Source of the DNA: Affinirhizobium lemnae | Lineage (GTDB): Bacteria > Pseudomonadota > Alphaproteobacteria > Rhizobiales > Rhizobiaceae | Reading direction: 5' to 3' | Assembly: GCF_022968395.1 (NCBI RefSeq) | Contig: NZ_JALJQZ010000005.1 | Span: 62,001 to 126,000 of the forward strand | Length of the DNA: 64,000 nt | Shown here: positions 10,071 through 18,832 of the stretch, piece by piece | Position numbering within the stretch: position 1 is the first letter of the stretch | Layout: each line of letters opens with the position of its first letter | The notes under the pieces: model-generated | Told to the model about the DNA's origin: nothing | Databases searched by the model: none | What the model saw: the letters and a program-made list of their open reading frames with translations, nothing else | Position numbers and translations under genes: made by a program

Positions 10071-10580
10071 GCTATCTCCTCCCTGAGATTATACTGAAAC
10101 GTTACAGTCACCGCTATCCGAGTCTGACGCATATGACAACCGGGGACTATTTGAATGGGTTGATGGGCTCGTTGCCCGAATGATCGATCTGGATCTTGGC
10201 CGGTTTTGCTTCTTGGCTGGGCTGGTTCCTCGCTCACCATACCGTTTTCAGAGCATGCTATTGTCGCTCGGAAAAAATTGCGATAGGTAATCAATGAAAT
10301 GTTCGCAATTGCATTTCTGACATGAAATGCGGAATTGCCATACTCATACAGTCAAACACGCATCCGAAGCTGTATATTTTCGCCACATCTTTCGATTCTT
10401 GCGGACTCCCGTCCTGAATGCTTCACGATATTTACTTTCGAGAAACATGAAGCTTGTCTGACAAAACCATAAAGTGTAGATGACACTCCAATCGATTAAA
10501 CTTCGTCTATATATTAGAATTTTCTAACTGAATCACTGGCGCTTTTGGGATTACGAGACATCAAGGCGGATAATCACAGG
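10071..10580. other. 510-bp intergenic region, divergent promoters of isomerase operon and VOC gene
   Basis: There is no convincing gene here. It holds the LacI-type operator at 10093-10108, an AT-rich stretch from about 10260, a hairpin-forming repeat around 10303-10340 (GCAATTGCATTTC against GAAATGCGGAATTGC), and a small inverted repeat TTAGAA-TT-TTCTAA at 10514-10527. The last lies just ahead of the VOC gene and could be a regulator site. A minus-strand open frame of 75 codons (10067-10294) has no recognisable features and is not called. Confidence 0.5.
10093..10108 (-). promoter_or_regulatory. LacI-family operator upstream of the isomerase gene
   Basis: The 16-bp sequence ACTGAAACGTTACAGT is an inverted repeat with a central CG and only one mismatched pair (positions 5 and 12). 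This is the form of LacI/GalR-type operators. It lies 23 bp before the start codon at 10070, where a bound repressor would block transcription. The nearest LacI-family gene is at 13808-14833; that it binds here is an inference. Confidence 0.7.
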
Positions 10581-10949
10581 ATGAATGCAGCCGGCGTTGG
10601 AAGGATTATTCTCTATGCGCATGATGTGGACGCCATGGTCGCCTTTTATGCGCACCATTTCGGCTTTCGGGCGCGAACGGCCTTCGACGAAGCAATGACC
10701 GAACTCACCCCGGTCGAAGGCGGTGCGGTTCTGTTAATCCAGAAGGCAGGTGCCAGTCTCACTTATGGACAATCGATTTTAGAACTGGTTTTCGATGTCG
10801 TCGACGTTGATGATTTCGTAAAACGCGCAACAGAGCGCGGACTCGTCTTCTCGCCGGTGGTCCAGGCGGAAGGTTATCGTTATGCTCGCACCACCGATCC
10901 GAATGGCAACACGATCTCCGTCTCCAGCCGCGCTTTCATGCCCCGCTGA
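10581..10949 (+). CDS. VOC (glyoxalase/bleomycin resistance) superfamily protein
   Basis: A 122-residue single-domain VOC protein. It has the characteristic opening IILYAHDVDAMVAFYAHHFGF, an internal GGAVLLIQ strand and the closing RYARTTDPNGNTISVS, in which the DPxGN motif is typical of the fold. The family includes lyases, dioxygenases and binding proteins, so no activity is assigned. The ATG at 10581 fits the family start; a TTG at 10545 in the same frame would add 12 residues. The gene converges on xylA with 46 bp between the stops. Confidence 0.8.
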   Translation: MNAAGVGRIILYAHDVDAMVAFYAHHFGFRARTAFDEAMTELTPVEGGAVLLIQKAGASLTYGQSILELVFDVVDVDDFVKRATERGLVFSPVVQAEGYRYARTTDPNGNTISVSSRAFMPR

Positions 10950-10957
10950 GACGAAGC

Positions 10958-10985
10958 GGGAGATCACCCTTGCGGATGATCCCCC
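10958..10985. terminator. weak hairpin between convergent VOC and xylA genes
   Basis: GGGAGATCA (10958-10966) can pair with TGATCCCCC (10977-10985) with one G-U wobble around a 10-nt loop. There is no T-run on either side, so it is at best a weak transcription end or an mRNA-stabilising hairpin. Confidence 0.35.
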
Positions 10986-10995
10986 TGATGCCTGA

Positions 10996-12306
10996 TCAGA
11001 CGTAACGGTTGACCACGTTTTCCAGAAGTTCCTGCTTGCCGGACTTGGGCTGCGGGTTCACGTTCTGGCTTTCCACGCGGGCGGCAATCGCCTCAAGGCT
11101 TTGCTCACCCCTCAACATGGCCTGATTCTCCGGCTTGTCCCAGCCGGCATAACGCGCGCTGAGCGGGCCAGACAGGGCCTTGTCCTCGATCATCTTGGCA
11201 GCAGCCTTCAAACCACGGGCGCAGCAGTCCATGCCACCGATATGGCCGATCAACAGGTCTTCCGCGTCGAGCGACTGACGGCGCAGCTTGGCGTCGAAGT
11301 TCGTGCCGCCCGTGGTAAAGCCGCCGCCCGCCAGAACTTGGTAATAGGCCAGCGCCATCTCCGGCACATTGTTCGGGAACTGGTCCGTATCCCAGCCGGA
11401 CTGGTAATCATTGCGGTTCATGTCGATGGAGCCGAAGATGCCAAGCGCATTGGCAAGCGCCAGTTCGTGCTCGAAGGAGTGGCCGGCGAGGATCGCATGG
11501 CCCTGCTCGATGTTGACCTTTACTTCCTTCTCAAGACCATAGTTCTTCAGGAAACCGTAGACGGTCGCCACATCGTAATCATACTGGTGCTTGGAAGGCT
11601 CCTGCGGCTTCGGCTCGATCAGGATCGCGCCCTTGAAGCCAATCTTGTGCTTGTATTCGACCACGAGATTCAGGAAGCGGCCCATCTGGTCCATTTCCTT
11701 CTTGAGATCCGTGTTGAGCAGCGTCTCATAGCCTTCGCGACCACCCCAGAGAACATAGTTCTCGCCGCCGAGCTTCTGCGTAGCGTCGATGCAGGTTTTG
11801 ACCGTTGCCGCGGCAAAGGCGAAGACATCGGGATCTGGGTTGGTGGCAGCACCGGACATGTAACGGCGATGCGAGAAGAGGTTCGCCGTACCCCAGAGCA
11901 GCTTGACGCCGGTCGCTACCTGCTTTTCGGCAAAGTAATCGACGATCTCGTTCAGGTTTTTCGTGTTCTCGGCAAAGCTGTTACCTTCCGGGCGCACATC
12001 GGCGTCATGGAAGCAATAATATGGCGTACCGAGAAGCTGGAAGAACTCGAATGCCACGTCGGCCTTCATCTTGGCAGCGTCCATCGTATCCTTGAACCAG
12101 GGACGCTCGAAGGTATTGCCACCGAACGGGTCCGTACCCGGCCAAACGAATGTATGCCAGTAGGCAACGGCAAAACGCAGCTGATCTTCCATGCGCTTGC
12201 CGAGAACCACCTCGTCCGGGTTGTAATGGCGGAAGGCAAGCGGATTGGTGCTTTCCGCGCCCTCATATTTGATCTTCTGGATATTGCCGAAAAAGCCGGT
12301 GCTCAT
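10996..12306 (-). CDS. xylA: xylose isomerase
   Basis: A 436-residue enzyme converting D-xylose to D-xylulose. The long bacterial (class II) form is recognised from the start [28 protein letters not shown], the metal-site block [27 protein letters not shown], and [19 protein letters not shown] near the second metal site. It is the last gene of the lacI-xylB-xylA cluster, 24 bp after xylB. Confidence 0.96.
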   Translation of the reverse strand: MSTGFFGNIQKIKYEGAESTNPLAFRHYNPDEVVLGKRMEDQLRFAVAYWHTFVWPGTDPFGGNTFERPWFKDTMDAAKMKADVAFEFFQLLGTPYYCFHDADVRPEGNSFAENTKNLNEIVDYFAEKQVATGVKLLWGTANLFSHRRYMSGAATNPDPDVFAFAAATVKTCIDATQKLGGENYVLWGGREGYETLLNTDLKKEMDQMGRFLNLVVEYKHKIGFKGAILIEPKPQEPSKHQYDYDVATVYGFLKNYGLEKEVKVNIEQGHAILAGHSFEHELALANALGIFGSIDMNRNDYQSGWDTDQFPNNVPEMALAYYQVLAGGGFTTGGTNFDAKLRRQSLDAEDLLIGHIGGMDCCARGLKAAAKMIEDKALSGPLSARYAGWDKPENQAMLRGEQSLEAIAARVESQNVNPQPKSGKQELLENVVNRYV

Positions 12307-12330
12307 GGGTGTTTCCTCTTTGGATCGGTA

Positions 12331-13785
12331 TTAGTTCATTGTGGATTTGATAGCCGGATAAAGCGCGCGGTAGCGGCCATAGGCCTGTTCGTAACTTTGA
12401 GACAGCGCGCTCACCGGCTCGACCGTCTCTGCCGTTTGCGGCGCCGTACAGATCTCCAGAGGGTCGGCACCGGTCGAGGCAATCAGGCCAAGACGGGCGG
12501 CTCCAAAGGCTGCACCGAAGTCACCGTCCGCCGGAATGTCGACCGGCATGCCCAGCGCCGTCGCAATGGAGGCAAGCCAGTAGCGCGAACGCGAACCGCC
12601 ACCGATGGCGGTGACGCGCTGAATGCTGGTGCCCGCCGATTTCAGTGCCTCGAGACTGTCACGGATCGCGAAGGTAACACCTTCCATCACCGCTTGCGTC
12701 AAGACAGCGCGCGAGGTTTCATGTCCAAGGCCGATGAATGCACCGCGGATCTTCGCATCGTTGTGCGGTGTCCGCTCGCCCGAAAGATAGGGCAGGAAGG
12801 TCACGCCCGTCGGCGCCTGAAGCGCATCGCCCAGCTCTGCGGAAAGCTCGCCCGGCGTCTTGCCGGTGACATGCGAGTGCCAGTTCAGCGCGTCGGTCGC
12901 CGACAGAATGACACCCATCTGGTGCCACGTGTTTGGCAAGGCGTGGCAGAAGGCATGCACGGCGCTTTCCGGCTTCGGCAGGTAGCTCCCATTGGCGGCA
13001 AACAGCACGCCCGACGTTCCAAGCGAAACAAAAGCCTGCCCTTCGGATACGGTTCCCATGCCGCAGGCTGAGGCCGCGTTGTCTCCTGCCCCACCAGCCA
13101 CGATGACGCCGTAAGCCATGCCCCACTCGGAAGCAAGTTCACCACGAAGCGTGCCGCCAGCTTGCGTGCCTTCCACGAGGACAGGCATCTGCTCTTCGGA
13201 GAGATCGGTCGCAGCCAGAAGCTCGGAGGACCAACGCCGTTTTCCGGTATCGAGCCAGCTCGTGCCGGCCGAATCCGACATTTCGGAAATGTGCTCGCCC
13301 GTCAGCCACAGACGCAGATAGTCCTTGGGAAGCAGAACCTTGGCAACCTTGGCGAAGATCTCCGGTTCATTGTTCTTCACCCAAGCGAGTTTCGGAGCCG
13401 TGAAACCCGGAAACACAATGTTTCCGGTCAGCGCCCGAAAACGCGGATCCGCATCCAGTTTAGCCGCCTCGGCATAAGAACGGGTATCGTTCCAGAGGAT
13501 GCAGGGGCGAAGAACCTGATCCTCCGTGCCGATCAGGGTTGCGCCATGCATATGGCCGGACAGGCCGATACCTTTGACCGCGCTCAAAGCCTTGCCATGG
13601 CTTGCCTTCAGCGCAGCAACCGCTTCTTTCGTCGCGCTGATCCAGTGCGACGGATCCTGCTCGGACCAGCCGGGGTGAAGACGTGAGACATCGAGCGATG
13701 CATTGGCCGATGCAATCACTGCCTGGTCGGCATCGATCAACATGGCTTTTACGCCGGAGGTGCCGAGATCTAGACCAAGAAACAT
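12331..13785 (-). CDS. xylB: xylulokinase
   Basis: A 484-residue FGGY kinase that phosphorylates D-xylulose to xylulose-5-phosphate, feeding the pentose phosphate pathway. The N-terminal phosphate-binding loop is LGLDLGTSGVKAMLID and LSGHMHGATL lies about residue 75. The ATP-binding C-terminal part has SLGTSGVLFA and IGGGSRSRYWLASIA. It lies between the LacI regulator (22 bp upstream) and xylA, and is co-transcribed with both. Transaldolase (30007-30966) is encoded further along this window. Confidence 0.95.
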   Translation of the reverse strand: MFLGLDLGTSGVKAMLIDADQAVIASANASLDVSRLHPGWSEQDPSHWISATKEAVAALKASHGKALSAVKGIGLSGHMHGATLIGTEDQVLRPCILWNDTRSYAEAAKLDADPRFRALTGNIVFPGFTAPKLAWVKNNEPEIFAKVAKVLLPKDYLRLWLTGEHISEMSDSAGTSWLDTGKRRWSSELLAATDLSEEQMPVLVEGTQAGGTLRGELASEWGMAYGVIVAGGAGDNAASACGMGTVSEGQAFVSLGTSGVLFAANGSYLPKPESAVHAFCHALPNTWHQMGVILSATDALNWHSHVTGKTPGELSAELGDALQAPTGVTFLPYLSGERTPHNDAKIRGAFIGLGHETSRAVLTQAVMEGVTFAIRDSLEALKSAGTSIQRVTAIGGGSRSRYWLASIATALGMPVDIPADGDFGAAFGAARLGLIASTGADPLEICTAPQTAETVEPVSALSQSYEQAYGRYRALYPAIKSTMN

Positions 13786-13807
13786 GGTGAGCCCTTCCCT
13801 TCTGCCA

Positions 13808-14833
13808 TCACGGCAGATTTTCCTTCAAGAAAATGTCGATGCGGATACGTTCCTGCGCGACCACGACGCCAGCCCCATCCGCTTTCGCCTTCAGCACTCG
13901 AATGGCGCTGCGAACCTCGTGTCCGGCATCCTGATTGAGCACCGCGTCGATATGGCCTGCCAGCAGGGCAGCGCGTGTGACGGAGGTGAGTTCATGGGCG
14001 ATGGTGACGGGGTGTCGCCCTTGCGGGAAGGCTGCCAGCGCCCGGATCAAACCTCGATTACCGGCACCGAAACTATAGATGCCTGCCAGCTCCGGATGAT
14101 CGGCCGCTGCCTGTGAAACAAGCGCTTCGACACGAACCGGGTCATCGCCCCCTTCCACCACTGGCAGGAGAACACGCTCGGGAAACTGATCCTGGAGCAC
14201 GGACTGGAAGCCTTCCAGGCGCTCACGGTGATCCTGCACCTGCAACGAACCTGCCACTGGCAGGATAGGGCCGTCACGGCGCCCCAAAAAACGTCCCAGC
14301 AGTGTGGCCGCCGTTCGCCCTGCCGCCAGGTTGTCGATGCCCGCATAATGAGCACGGGAAGAATTCATGAGGTCGGAGACGACCGTAACCGCGGCCAGTC
14401 CGCTCTCGGTAAGTCTCTCAAGCGCCTCACGCACGAGGGGATGATCGATCGCCACGAAGGCAACGCCATCCATCTGCTCCGCGCGAACGGCATCAAGGGC
14501 CGAAGCCAGGGCCTCGGCATCAAAGGCAGGGACATCGATCAGCTGAATAGAAATTCGGTCCTGCGCGGCCCAGCGACGAACCGCTTCCAGTTCGCCACGC
14601 AGGCCGATCATGAAGGAATTGTCATTGGCAGGAATGATGAAGGCAAAGGTGTAAACCCGGCTCTTGGCAAGGTTTGCAGCGGCGACATCGCGGACGAAGC
14701 CAAGCTCGGCAACCGCCGCCTCAACCTTTTCGCGGGTGGGCGCACGAACACCCGGCCGACCGTTCAAAACACGGTCAACGGTCGCAAGGCTGACCCCCGC
14801 GCGTGCAGCGATATCGTGAACTGTCGGCTTCAT
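13808..14833 (-). CDS. LacI-family transcriptional regulator of the xyl operon
   Basis: A 341-residue repressor. The helix-turn-helix is at the N-terminus (TVHDIAARAGVSLATVDRVLNGRPGVR) and is followed by a periplasmic-binding-protein-like sensor domain. The start at 14833 has GGAGG four bases upstream; the frame continues seven codons higher without a better site. It heads the xylB-xylA operon, so xylose or a related sugar is the likely inducer. It may also act on the operator at 10093-10108. No LacI-type palindrome was seen directly upstream of this gene. Confidence 0.9.
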   Translation of the reverse strand: MKPTVHDIAARAGVSLATVDRVLNGRPGVRAPTREKVEAAVAELGFVRDVAAANLAKSRVYTFAFIIPANDNSFMIGLRGELEAVRRWAAQDRISIQLIDVPAFDAEALASALDAVRAEQMDGVAFVAIDHPLVREALERLTESGLAAVTVVSDLMNSSRAHYAGIDNLAAGRTAATLLGRFLGRRDGPILPVAGSLQVQDHRERLEGFQSVLQDQFPERVLLPVVEGGDDPVRVEALVSQAAADHPELAGIYSFGAGNRGLIRALAAFPQGRHPVTIAHELTSVTRAALLAGHIDAVLNQDAGHEVRSAIRVLKAKADGAGVVVAQERIRIDIFLKENLP

Positions 14834-14921
14834 GTTTCCTCCGCATAAAGGCATAGCGGAGGATTTGAGGTACGTAAATCAGAATTTTGAAAAGCTCTTG
14901 CTTTTTGGCGTGAGCGATCGT

Positions 14922-14966
14922 GGGGAAAAACGAAGCGGGGCTGCCGCTGGGAAAACGGCAGCCCCG
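14922..14966 (-). terminator. intrinsic terminator of the efflux operon
   Basis: A perfect 11-bp stem, CGGGGCTGCCG (14936-14946) with CGGCAGCCCCG (14956-14966), around a 9-nt loop. On the minus strand it is followed by CTTCG and five Ts. It lies 30 bp beyond the stop of the MFS gene. Confidence 0.85.
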
Positions 14967-14996
14967 GTGCTGACCATCCGGCAGGGGTCCGTAGGG

Positions 14997-16574
14997 TCAG
15001 TGGGCCGCATCTGGAGGCGGTGCGGCCTTGGGACGGGAGATCATCGATACGAGCAGGATCAGGCTTCCGAACAGAATGGTCAGCCCCATGAAGACGTCGA
15101 TGAAGGACATGATTGTTGCCTGTTGGCTGACCATGCCGGAAAGCTTCTTGAGCGCGGCGGTCGTGCCGTCCATGCCATAGGAATTGAAGTTACCAGCCAC
15201 ATTGTTCATCCACTCCAGCGCCGCCGGATTGCCGAAGTTCACATGTTCAGACAGACGGGCATAGTGGGCGTCTGAGCGCTGGGTCAGCATGGTGTTGATG
15301 ATGGCGAGCCCCACGGCCCCGCCCAGATTGCGGGTGAGGTTGTAGAGCCCGGAGGCGTTCTGGATGCGTTGCGGCGGCAGCGTTCCAAGCGCCACGTTGT
15401 TGATCGGCACCATGCAGAGCATCAGCGAGCAGCCGCGCAGGACCTGCGGCAGGAGGAGCTCATAGAACTCCCAGTCCGCCGTCAGGCCTGTCATGAGATA
15501 GGTGCCGCAGGCAAAGCCGAAGAAGCCGATGCCCATCATCACCCGCGGATCCATCTTGACCGACAGCCTGCCCGCGATTGGTGCCGTAAGAAACATGGCG
15601 AGGCCGGACACGAACATAGTCTCCCCGATCATCAGCGCATCATATCCGCGAATGCGCGCCAGATAGAGCGGGTAGATGTAGGTAAGGCCGTAAAGTCCCA
15701 CACCCATGATGAAGGAGAAGAGCGAGCCGAAGGCGAAGTTCCTGTTGGCAAACGCCTTCAGATCCACCACCGGAAACTCCACGGTAAAGGCACGCCAGAA
15801 AAAGACGACAGCGCCCACCGTCATGACGACAGCACCGATCACGATATGCTCGTCCGAGAACCAATCCTTGTTGTTGCCCTCTTCCAGCACATATTCGAGG
15901 CAGCCGAGGAAAAGCGCCATGGAGGCCAGCCCCCACCAGTCAAACCGCTTCATCAGTGAATGCTGCGGCTTGTCGAAATCGATGAAAGTCCAGGCAAGCA
16001 GCGTCACAAAGATACCGGGCACGATGTTGACCAGAAACAGCCAGTGCCAGGAAAATGCGTTGCTGAGATAGCCGCCTACCGTCGGTCCGATGGTGGGCGC
16101 AAGCGTCGCAATCAGGCCGATGATCGGCGACACCACGGAGCGCTTGGACGGCGGGAAGATGGTGAAGGCTGCGGCGAAGACAGAAGGGATCATGCCACCA
16201 CCGATGAAGCCCTGCAGGGCGCGGTAGATGATCATCTGCTCGATGTTCGTCGCCGTCGCGCAGAGCGCCGACGCCAGAGTGAAGCCTCCAGCGCAAACCG
16301 TAAACAGAACCCGTGTCGACAGGATTCGCGCCAAGGTTCCGGACAGCGGAATCATGATGACTTCCGCGATCAGATAGGATGTCTGGACCCAAGCGATCTC
16401 ATCGGAGCCGGCGGAAAGGCCCGCCTGGATCTCGGAGAGTGAGGCGGAAACGATCTGGATGTCGAGAATGGACATGAACATGCCGACAACCATCGCAAAG
16501 AAAGCGATCAGCTTTCTGCGGTCCATGGGAGGATCGGCGGGCATGGCGCCGGCAGTCGCGGTCATGGCGGCCAT
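14997..16574 (-). CDS. emrB: DHA2-family (EmrB/QacA-type) MFS multidrug efflux permease
   Basis: A 525-residue inner-membrane protein with about 14 hydrophobic segments, the size and topology of 14-TM DHA2 drug:proton antiporters. Seen motifs include MFMSILDIQIVSASL (TM1), IPLSGTLARILSTR (motif A loop), YRALQGFIGGGMIPS and the TM5 motif C block SPIIGLIATLAPTIGPTVGGY. The ATG at 16574 has AAGGAG five bases upstream; an upstream ATG at 16625 would add 17 unrelated residues. It is co-transcribed with the HlyD-family adaptor 105 bp upstream; together they form an EmrAB-type pump. Confidence 0.92.
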   Translation of the reverse strand: MAAMTATAGAMPADPPMDRRKLIAFFAMVVGMFMSILDIQIVSASLSEIQAGLSAGSDEIAWVQTSYLIAEVIMIPLSGTLARILSTRVLFTVCAGGFTLASALCATATNIEQMIIYRALQGFIGGGMIPSVFAAAFTIFPPSKRSVVSPIIGLIATLAPTIGPTVGGYLSNAFSWHWLFLVNIVPGIFVTLLAWTFIDFDKPQHSLMKRFDWWGLASMALFLGCLEYVLEEGNNKDWFSDEHIVIGAVVMTVGAVVFFWRAFTVEFPVVDLKAFANRNFAFGSLFSFIMGVGLYGLTYIYPLYLARIRGYDALMIGETMFVSGLAMFLTAPIAGRLSVKMDPRVMMGIGFFGFACGTYLMTGLTADWEFYELLLPQVLRGCSLMLCMVPINNVALGTLPPQRIQNASGLYNLTRNLGGAVGLAIINTMLTQRSDAHYARLSEHVNFGNPAALEWMNNVAGNFNSYGMDGTTAALKKLSGMVSQQATIMSFIDVFMGLTILFGSLILLVSMISRPKAAPPPDAAH

Positions 16575-16639
16575 GGGAGCTCCTTCACGCAGTCCGGGGC
16601 CCTGCCGGGCTGGAGACTGCATCAAACATTAGCTGGGTG

Positions 16640-16668
16640 CGATGCCCGCGAGCGGATCGTGGGCATCG
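16640..16668 (-). other. intercistronic hairpin between emrA and emrB
   Basis: CGATGCCC (16640-16647) and GGGCATCG (16661-16668) form a perfect 8-bp stem with a 13-nt loop between the two efflux genes. No T-run follows, so it is more likely an mRNA-stability element than a terminator. Confidence 0.45.
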
Positions 16669-16679
16669 GAAACGATAGC

Positions 16680-17912
16680 TTAGCGACTTGCCTGCGGTGC
16701 GGCGCCGGGGGCGGTGCGGACATCCACATCGGCAATGACGCTGAGGCCTGCCCGCAGACGTCCGCTGTCCAGAACGTCCTTCGGAACCTCGATGCGGACC
16801 GGAACACGCTGCACGACCTTGGTGAAGTTGCCGGTCGCGTTCTCGGGCGGCAGCAGGGAGAAAACGGAACCCGATGCCGGTGACAGCGAAACGACCGTCC
16901 CTTCAATCGGCTGGTCATCAAAGGCGTCGACATGGACGCGGACCTTCGAGCCCGGCACGATGTGGCCGATCTGCGTTTCCTTGAAGTTGGCGCTTATGTA
17001 GAGATCCGACATCGGCACCAGCGATGCAAGGCGCTTGCCGGCCGTTACGAAATCACCGGTCTGAACCGCGAGATTGCCGATCGTGCCGTCATAGGGGGCC
17101 TTCAGGACTGTGAAATCCAGATCGCGCTTCGCCTGATCGACCGCCAGTTGCTGAAGCTTCACCGTATTGGTGGCTTCGTTGCGCTGCGCCTTCAGGAGTT
17201 CGATATTGGCCTGCGCCGAGGTAACAGCCGCCTGCCCTGCCTTGAGGTTGGCCTGTGCCTGTTCAAGCGCGATCTGTGCATTGTCGAGCTCAGCCGTCGT
17301 GCCGACATTTTTGGATGCCAGTTCCGCAGCACGCTTCTGCGTGATTTCGGCGCCACGGACCGTCGCCTGAAGCGCACCCAGTTGCGCCTGCGCCTGCAGC
17401 ACACTTGCTTCGCCGCCTGCGATCTGCGCGTCGATGCGGCTGACCGCGAGGCGAGCGCTTTCGACGTTGGCCTGCGCCTTTTCCAGCGCCAGCAGGTAAT
17501 CGCCCTGGTCGAGGGTGACGAGAGGATCGCCAGCCTTCACCGTCTGGTTTTCGATGACGTTGACCTTCTGGACGTAACCGGAGACCTTCGGCGAGATCAC
17601 GGCAATATCGCCCTCGACATAGGCATCATCGGTGGAGATCAGGAACCGTCCGTCGGTCCACCAGTTATGTCCGTACCATCCGCCAGCGCCCAGAAGGGCA
17701 AGAACGAGAATCGGCAGCACAGGACTGCGTTTTTTCTTCCTGGCCTCGCCAGACTTCGTCGCTGCCTGCCCTGCATCTGGAGTGGGCTTTTCGGCAGCAG
17801 GACCATCCGGCTTCGGCTCAGAACGCTGTTCTATTTTGTCGTTGGTTTCGAGGTCTTCGGAACCGTTGGCGGACACGACGCGGAGAGGCCCGTTATTATT
17901 AGGCGAGGTCAT
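16680..17912 (-). CDS. emrA: HlyD/EmrA-family membrane fusion protein of the efflux pump
   Basis: A 410-residue periplasmic adaptor. A cytoplasmic N-terminus rich in Pro and Lys is followed by one transmembrane segment (SPVLPILVLALLGAGGWYG). Next come a lipoyl half-motif, a long Ala/Gln-rich coiled coil (two helices, about residues 150-290), the second lipoyl half (VLKAPYDGTIGN) and a beta-barrel. It links the EmrB permease to an outer-membrane channel, whose gene is not in this window. The ATG at 17912 is used; a GTG at 17921 is possible. It is divergent from the tetR gene, with two operators between. Confidence 0.92.
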   Translation of the reverse strand: MTSPNNNGPLRVVSANGSEDLETNDKIEQRSEPKPDGPAAEKPTPDAGQAATKSGEARKKKRSPVLPILVLALLGAGGWYGHNWWTDGRFLISTDDAYVEGDIAVISPKVSGYVQKVNVIENQTVKAGDPLVTLDQGDYLLALEKAQANVESARLAVSRIDAQIAGGEASVLQAQAQLGALQATVRGAEITQKRAAELASKNVGTTAELDNAQIALEQAQANLKAGQAAVTSAQANIELLKAQRNEATNTVKLQQLAVDQAKRDLDFTVLKAPYDGTIGNLAVQTGDFVTAGKRLASLVPMSDLYISANFKETQIGHIVPGSKVRVHVDAFDDQPIEGTVVSLSPASGSVFSLLPPENATGNFTKVVQRVPVRIEVPKDVLDSGRLRAGLSVIADVDVRTAPGAAPQASR

Positions 17913-17946
17913 TGCTATCACCGTAGCTGGATGAACGATCAGATCG

Positions 17947-17958
17947 AACCGATCGGTT
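17947..17958. promoter_or_regulatory. TetR operator 1 (efflux side)
   Basis: AACCGATCGGTT is a perfect 12-bp palindrome, 34 bp before the emrA start codon. The same core occurs at 18008-18019. It lies just downstream of the probable minus-strand promoter (TTGATA-N17-TATGTC, about 17998-17970), where a repressor would block emrAB transcription. Confidence 0.8.
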
Positions 17959-17967
17959 TAATGCAGC

Positions 17968-17996
17968 TTGACATAAATCGTTCCAACCGACATATC
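17968..17996. promoter_or_regulatory. overlapping divergent promoters of emrAB and tetR
   Basis: On the plus strand TTGACA (17968-17973) is followed after 17 bp by CATATC (17991-17996). On the minus strand TTGATA (17998-17993) is followed after 17 bp by TATGTC (17975-17970). The two promoters are nearly superimposed face to face, and each is followed by one copy of the TetR palindrome. Assignment is by consensus only. Confidence 0.55.
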
Positions 17997-18004
17997 AAGA
18001 GCAA

Positions 18005-18022
18005 TCGAACCGATCGGTTCGA
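18005..18022. promoter_or_regulatory. TetR operator 2 (tetR side)
   Basis: TCGAACCGATCGGTTCGA is a perfect 18-bp palindrome containing the same 12-bp core as operator 1, 61 bp (about six helical turns) away. It covers the likely start of transcription of the tetR gene, so autorepression is expected. Confidence 0.85.
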
Positions 18023-18046
18023 AAAGGTTAAGTTTTTGGATGATGC

Positions 18047-18715
18047 ATGTCTGATAAACCCTACGTGGCCTATGAAACGCCGGTTCAGTCTGGACGATTT
18101 GCCGCGGGAGAAGATCCGGCCAAGCGTGAACAGATCCTGGATGGCGCAAAGCGCGTCTTCATGACTGTCGGCTTCGACGCTGCCAGCATGAACGATATCA
18201 CCCGCGAAGCAGGTGTTTCCAAGGGCACGATATACGTCTACTTCGATGGCAAGGACGATCTGTTTCGCGCCCTTATGGAGAGAGAGCGCGGCAATATAGC
18301 CCGTTCCATGCAGGACGTTCTGGACGGCCAGACCGATGCGGCCGAAGGTCTTCAGCGCTTTGCGGCGGCCTTCGCCGCACGGATCATGCGCGAGGATACG
18401 ATTTCCGCCATGCGCACGATGATCGGTGTCGTTCCCCGCATGCCGAAGCTTTCGAAGCGTTTCTTCAACGCGGACAGCCTGAACGTACGCACTGTTCTGG
18501 AAGATTTCATTCGCCGACAGGTGGCGGAGGATAAGCTCGCCGTAGACGATGTCTCGATGGCGGCCCGCCAGTTCATCGACCTTTCGACGGGCACATTCTT
18601 CAAGCTACGTCTTTTCGGCGATCTGAGCGAAGCGCCGGATCAGCAGGAAATCGATGCCGTCGTATCTGCCGCCGTTCGAGTTTTCATGGCGGCCTACGGA
18701 AGAAAATCTCAATAG
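18047..18715 (+). CDS. TetR-family repressor of the adjacent efflux operon
   Basis: A 222-residue regulator. The N-terminal helix-turn-helix reads FDAASMNDITREAGVSKGTIYVYF, with GKDDLFRAL after it, as in the TetR family. The C-terminal ligand-binding part is all helical. Its divergent position opposite emrAB and the two shared palindromes at 17947-17958 and 18005-18022 indicate that it represses both itself and the pump. The ligand is unknown. Confidence 0.92.
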   Translation: MSDKPYVAYETPVQSGRFAAGEDPAKREQILDGAKRVFMTVGFDAASMNDITREAGVSKGTIYVYFDGKDDLFRALMERERGNIARSMQDVLDGQTDAAEGLQRFAAAFAARIMREDTISAMRTMIGVVPRMPKLSKRFFNADSLNVRTVLEDFIRRQVAEDKLAVDDVSMAARQFIDLSTGTFFKLRLFGDLSEAPDQQEIDAVVSAAVRVFMAAYGRKSQ

Positions 18716-18832
18716 AGATTGGAATAAGCGTCATACCCCTTGCGTAGACAGTGCTTCCGGCTTGATTAAGCCGATCGCTCTCCTACACTTCGTCAGCCGG
18801 CTCTCCGTTACGGCGCAAGGGAAAATCCATTC

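Noticed and set aside
11101-13071. 656-codon open frame on the plus strand opposite xylA/xylB
   Set aside because: Exact antisense of two clearly recognised genes; the composition (many Arg, His, Leu) is the usual mirror of GC-rich coding DNA.
18716-18832. possible yybP-ykoY manganese riboswitch before terC
   Set aside because: None of the conserved core segments of that riboswitch could be found in the 117-bp leader.
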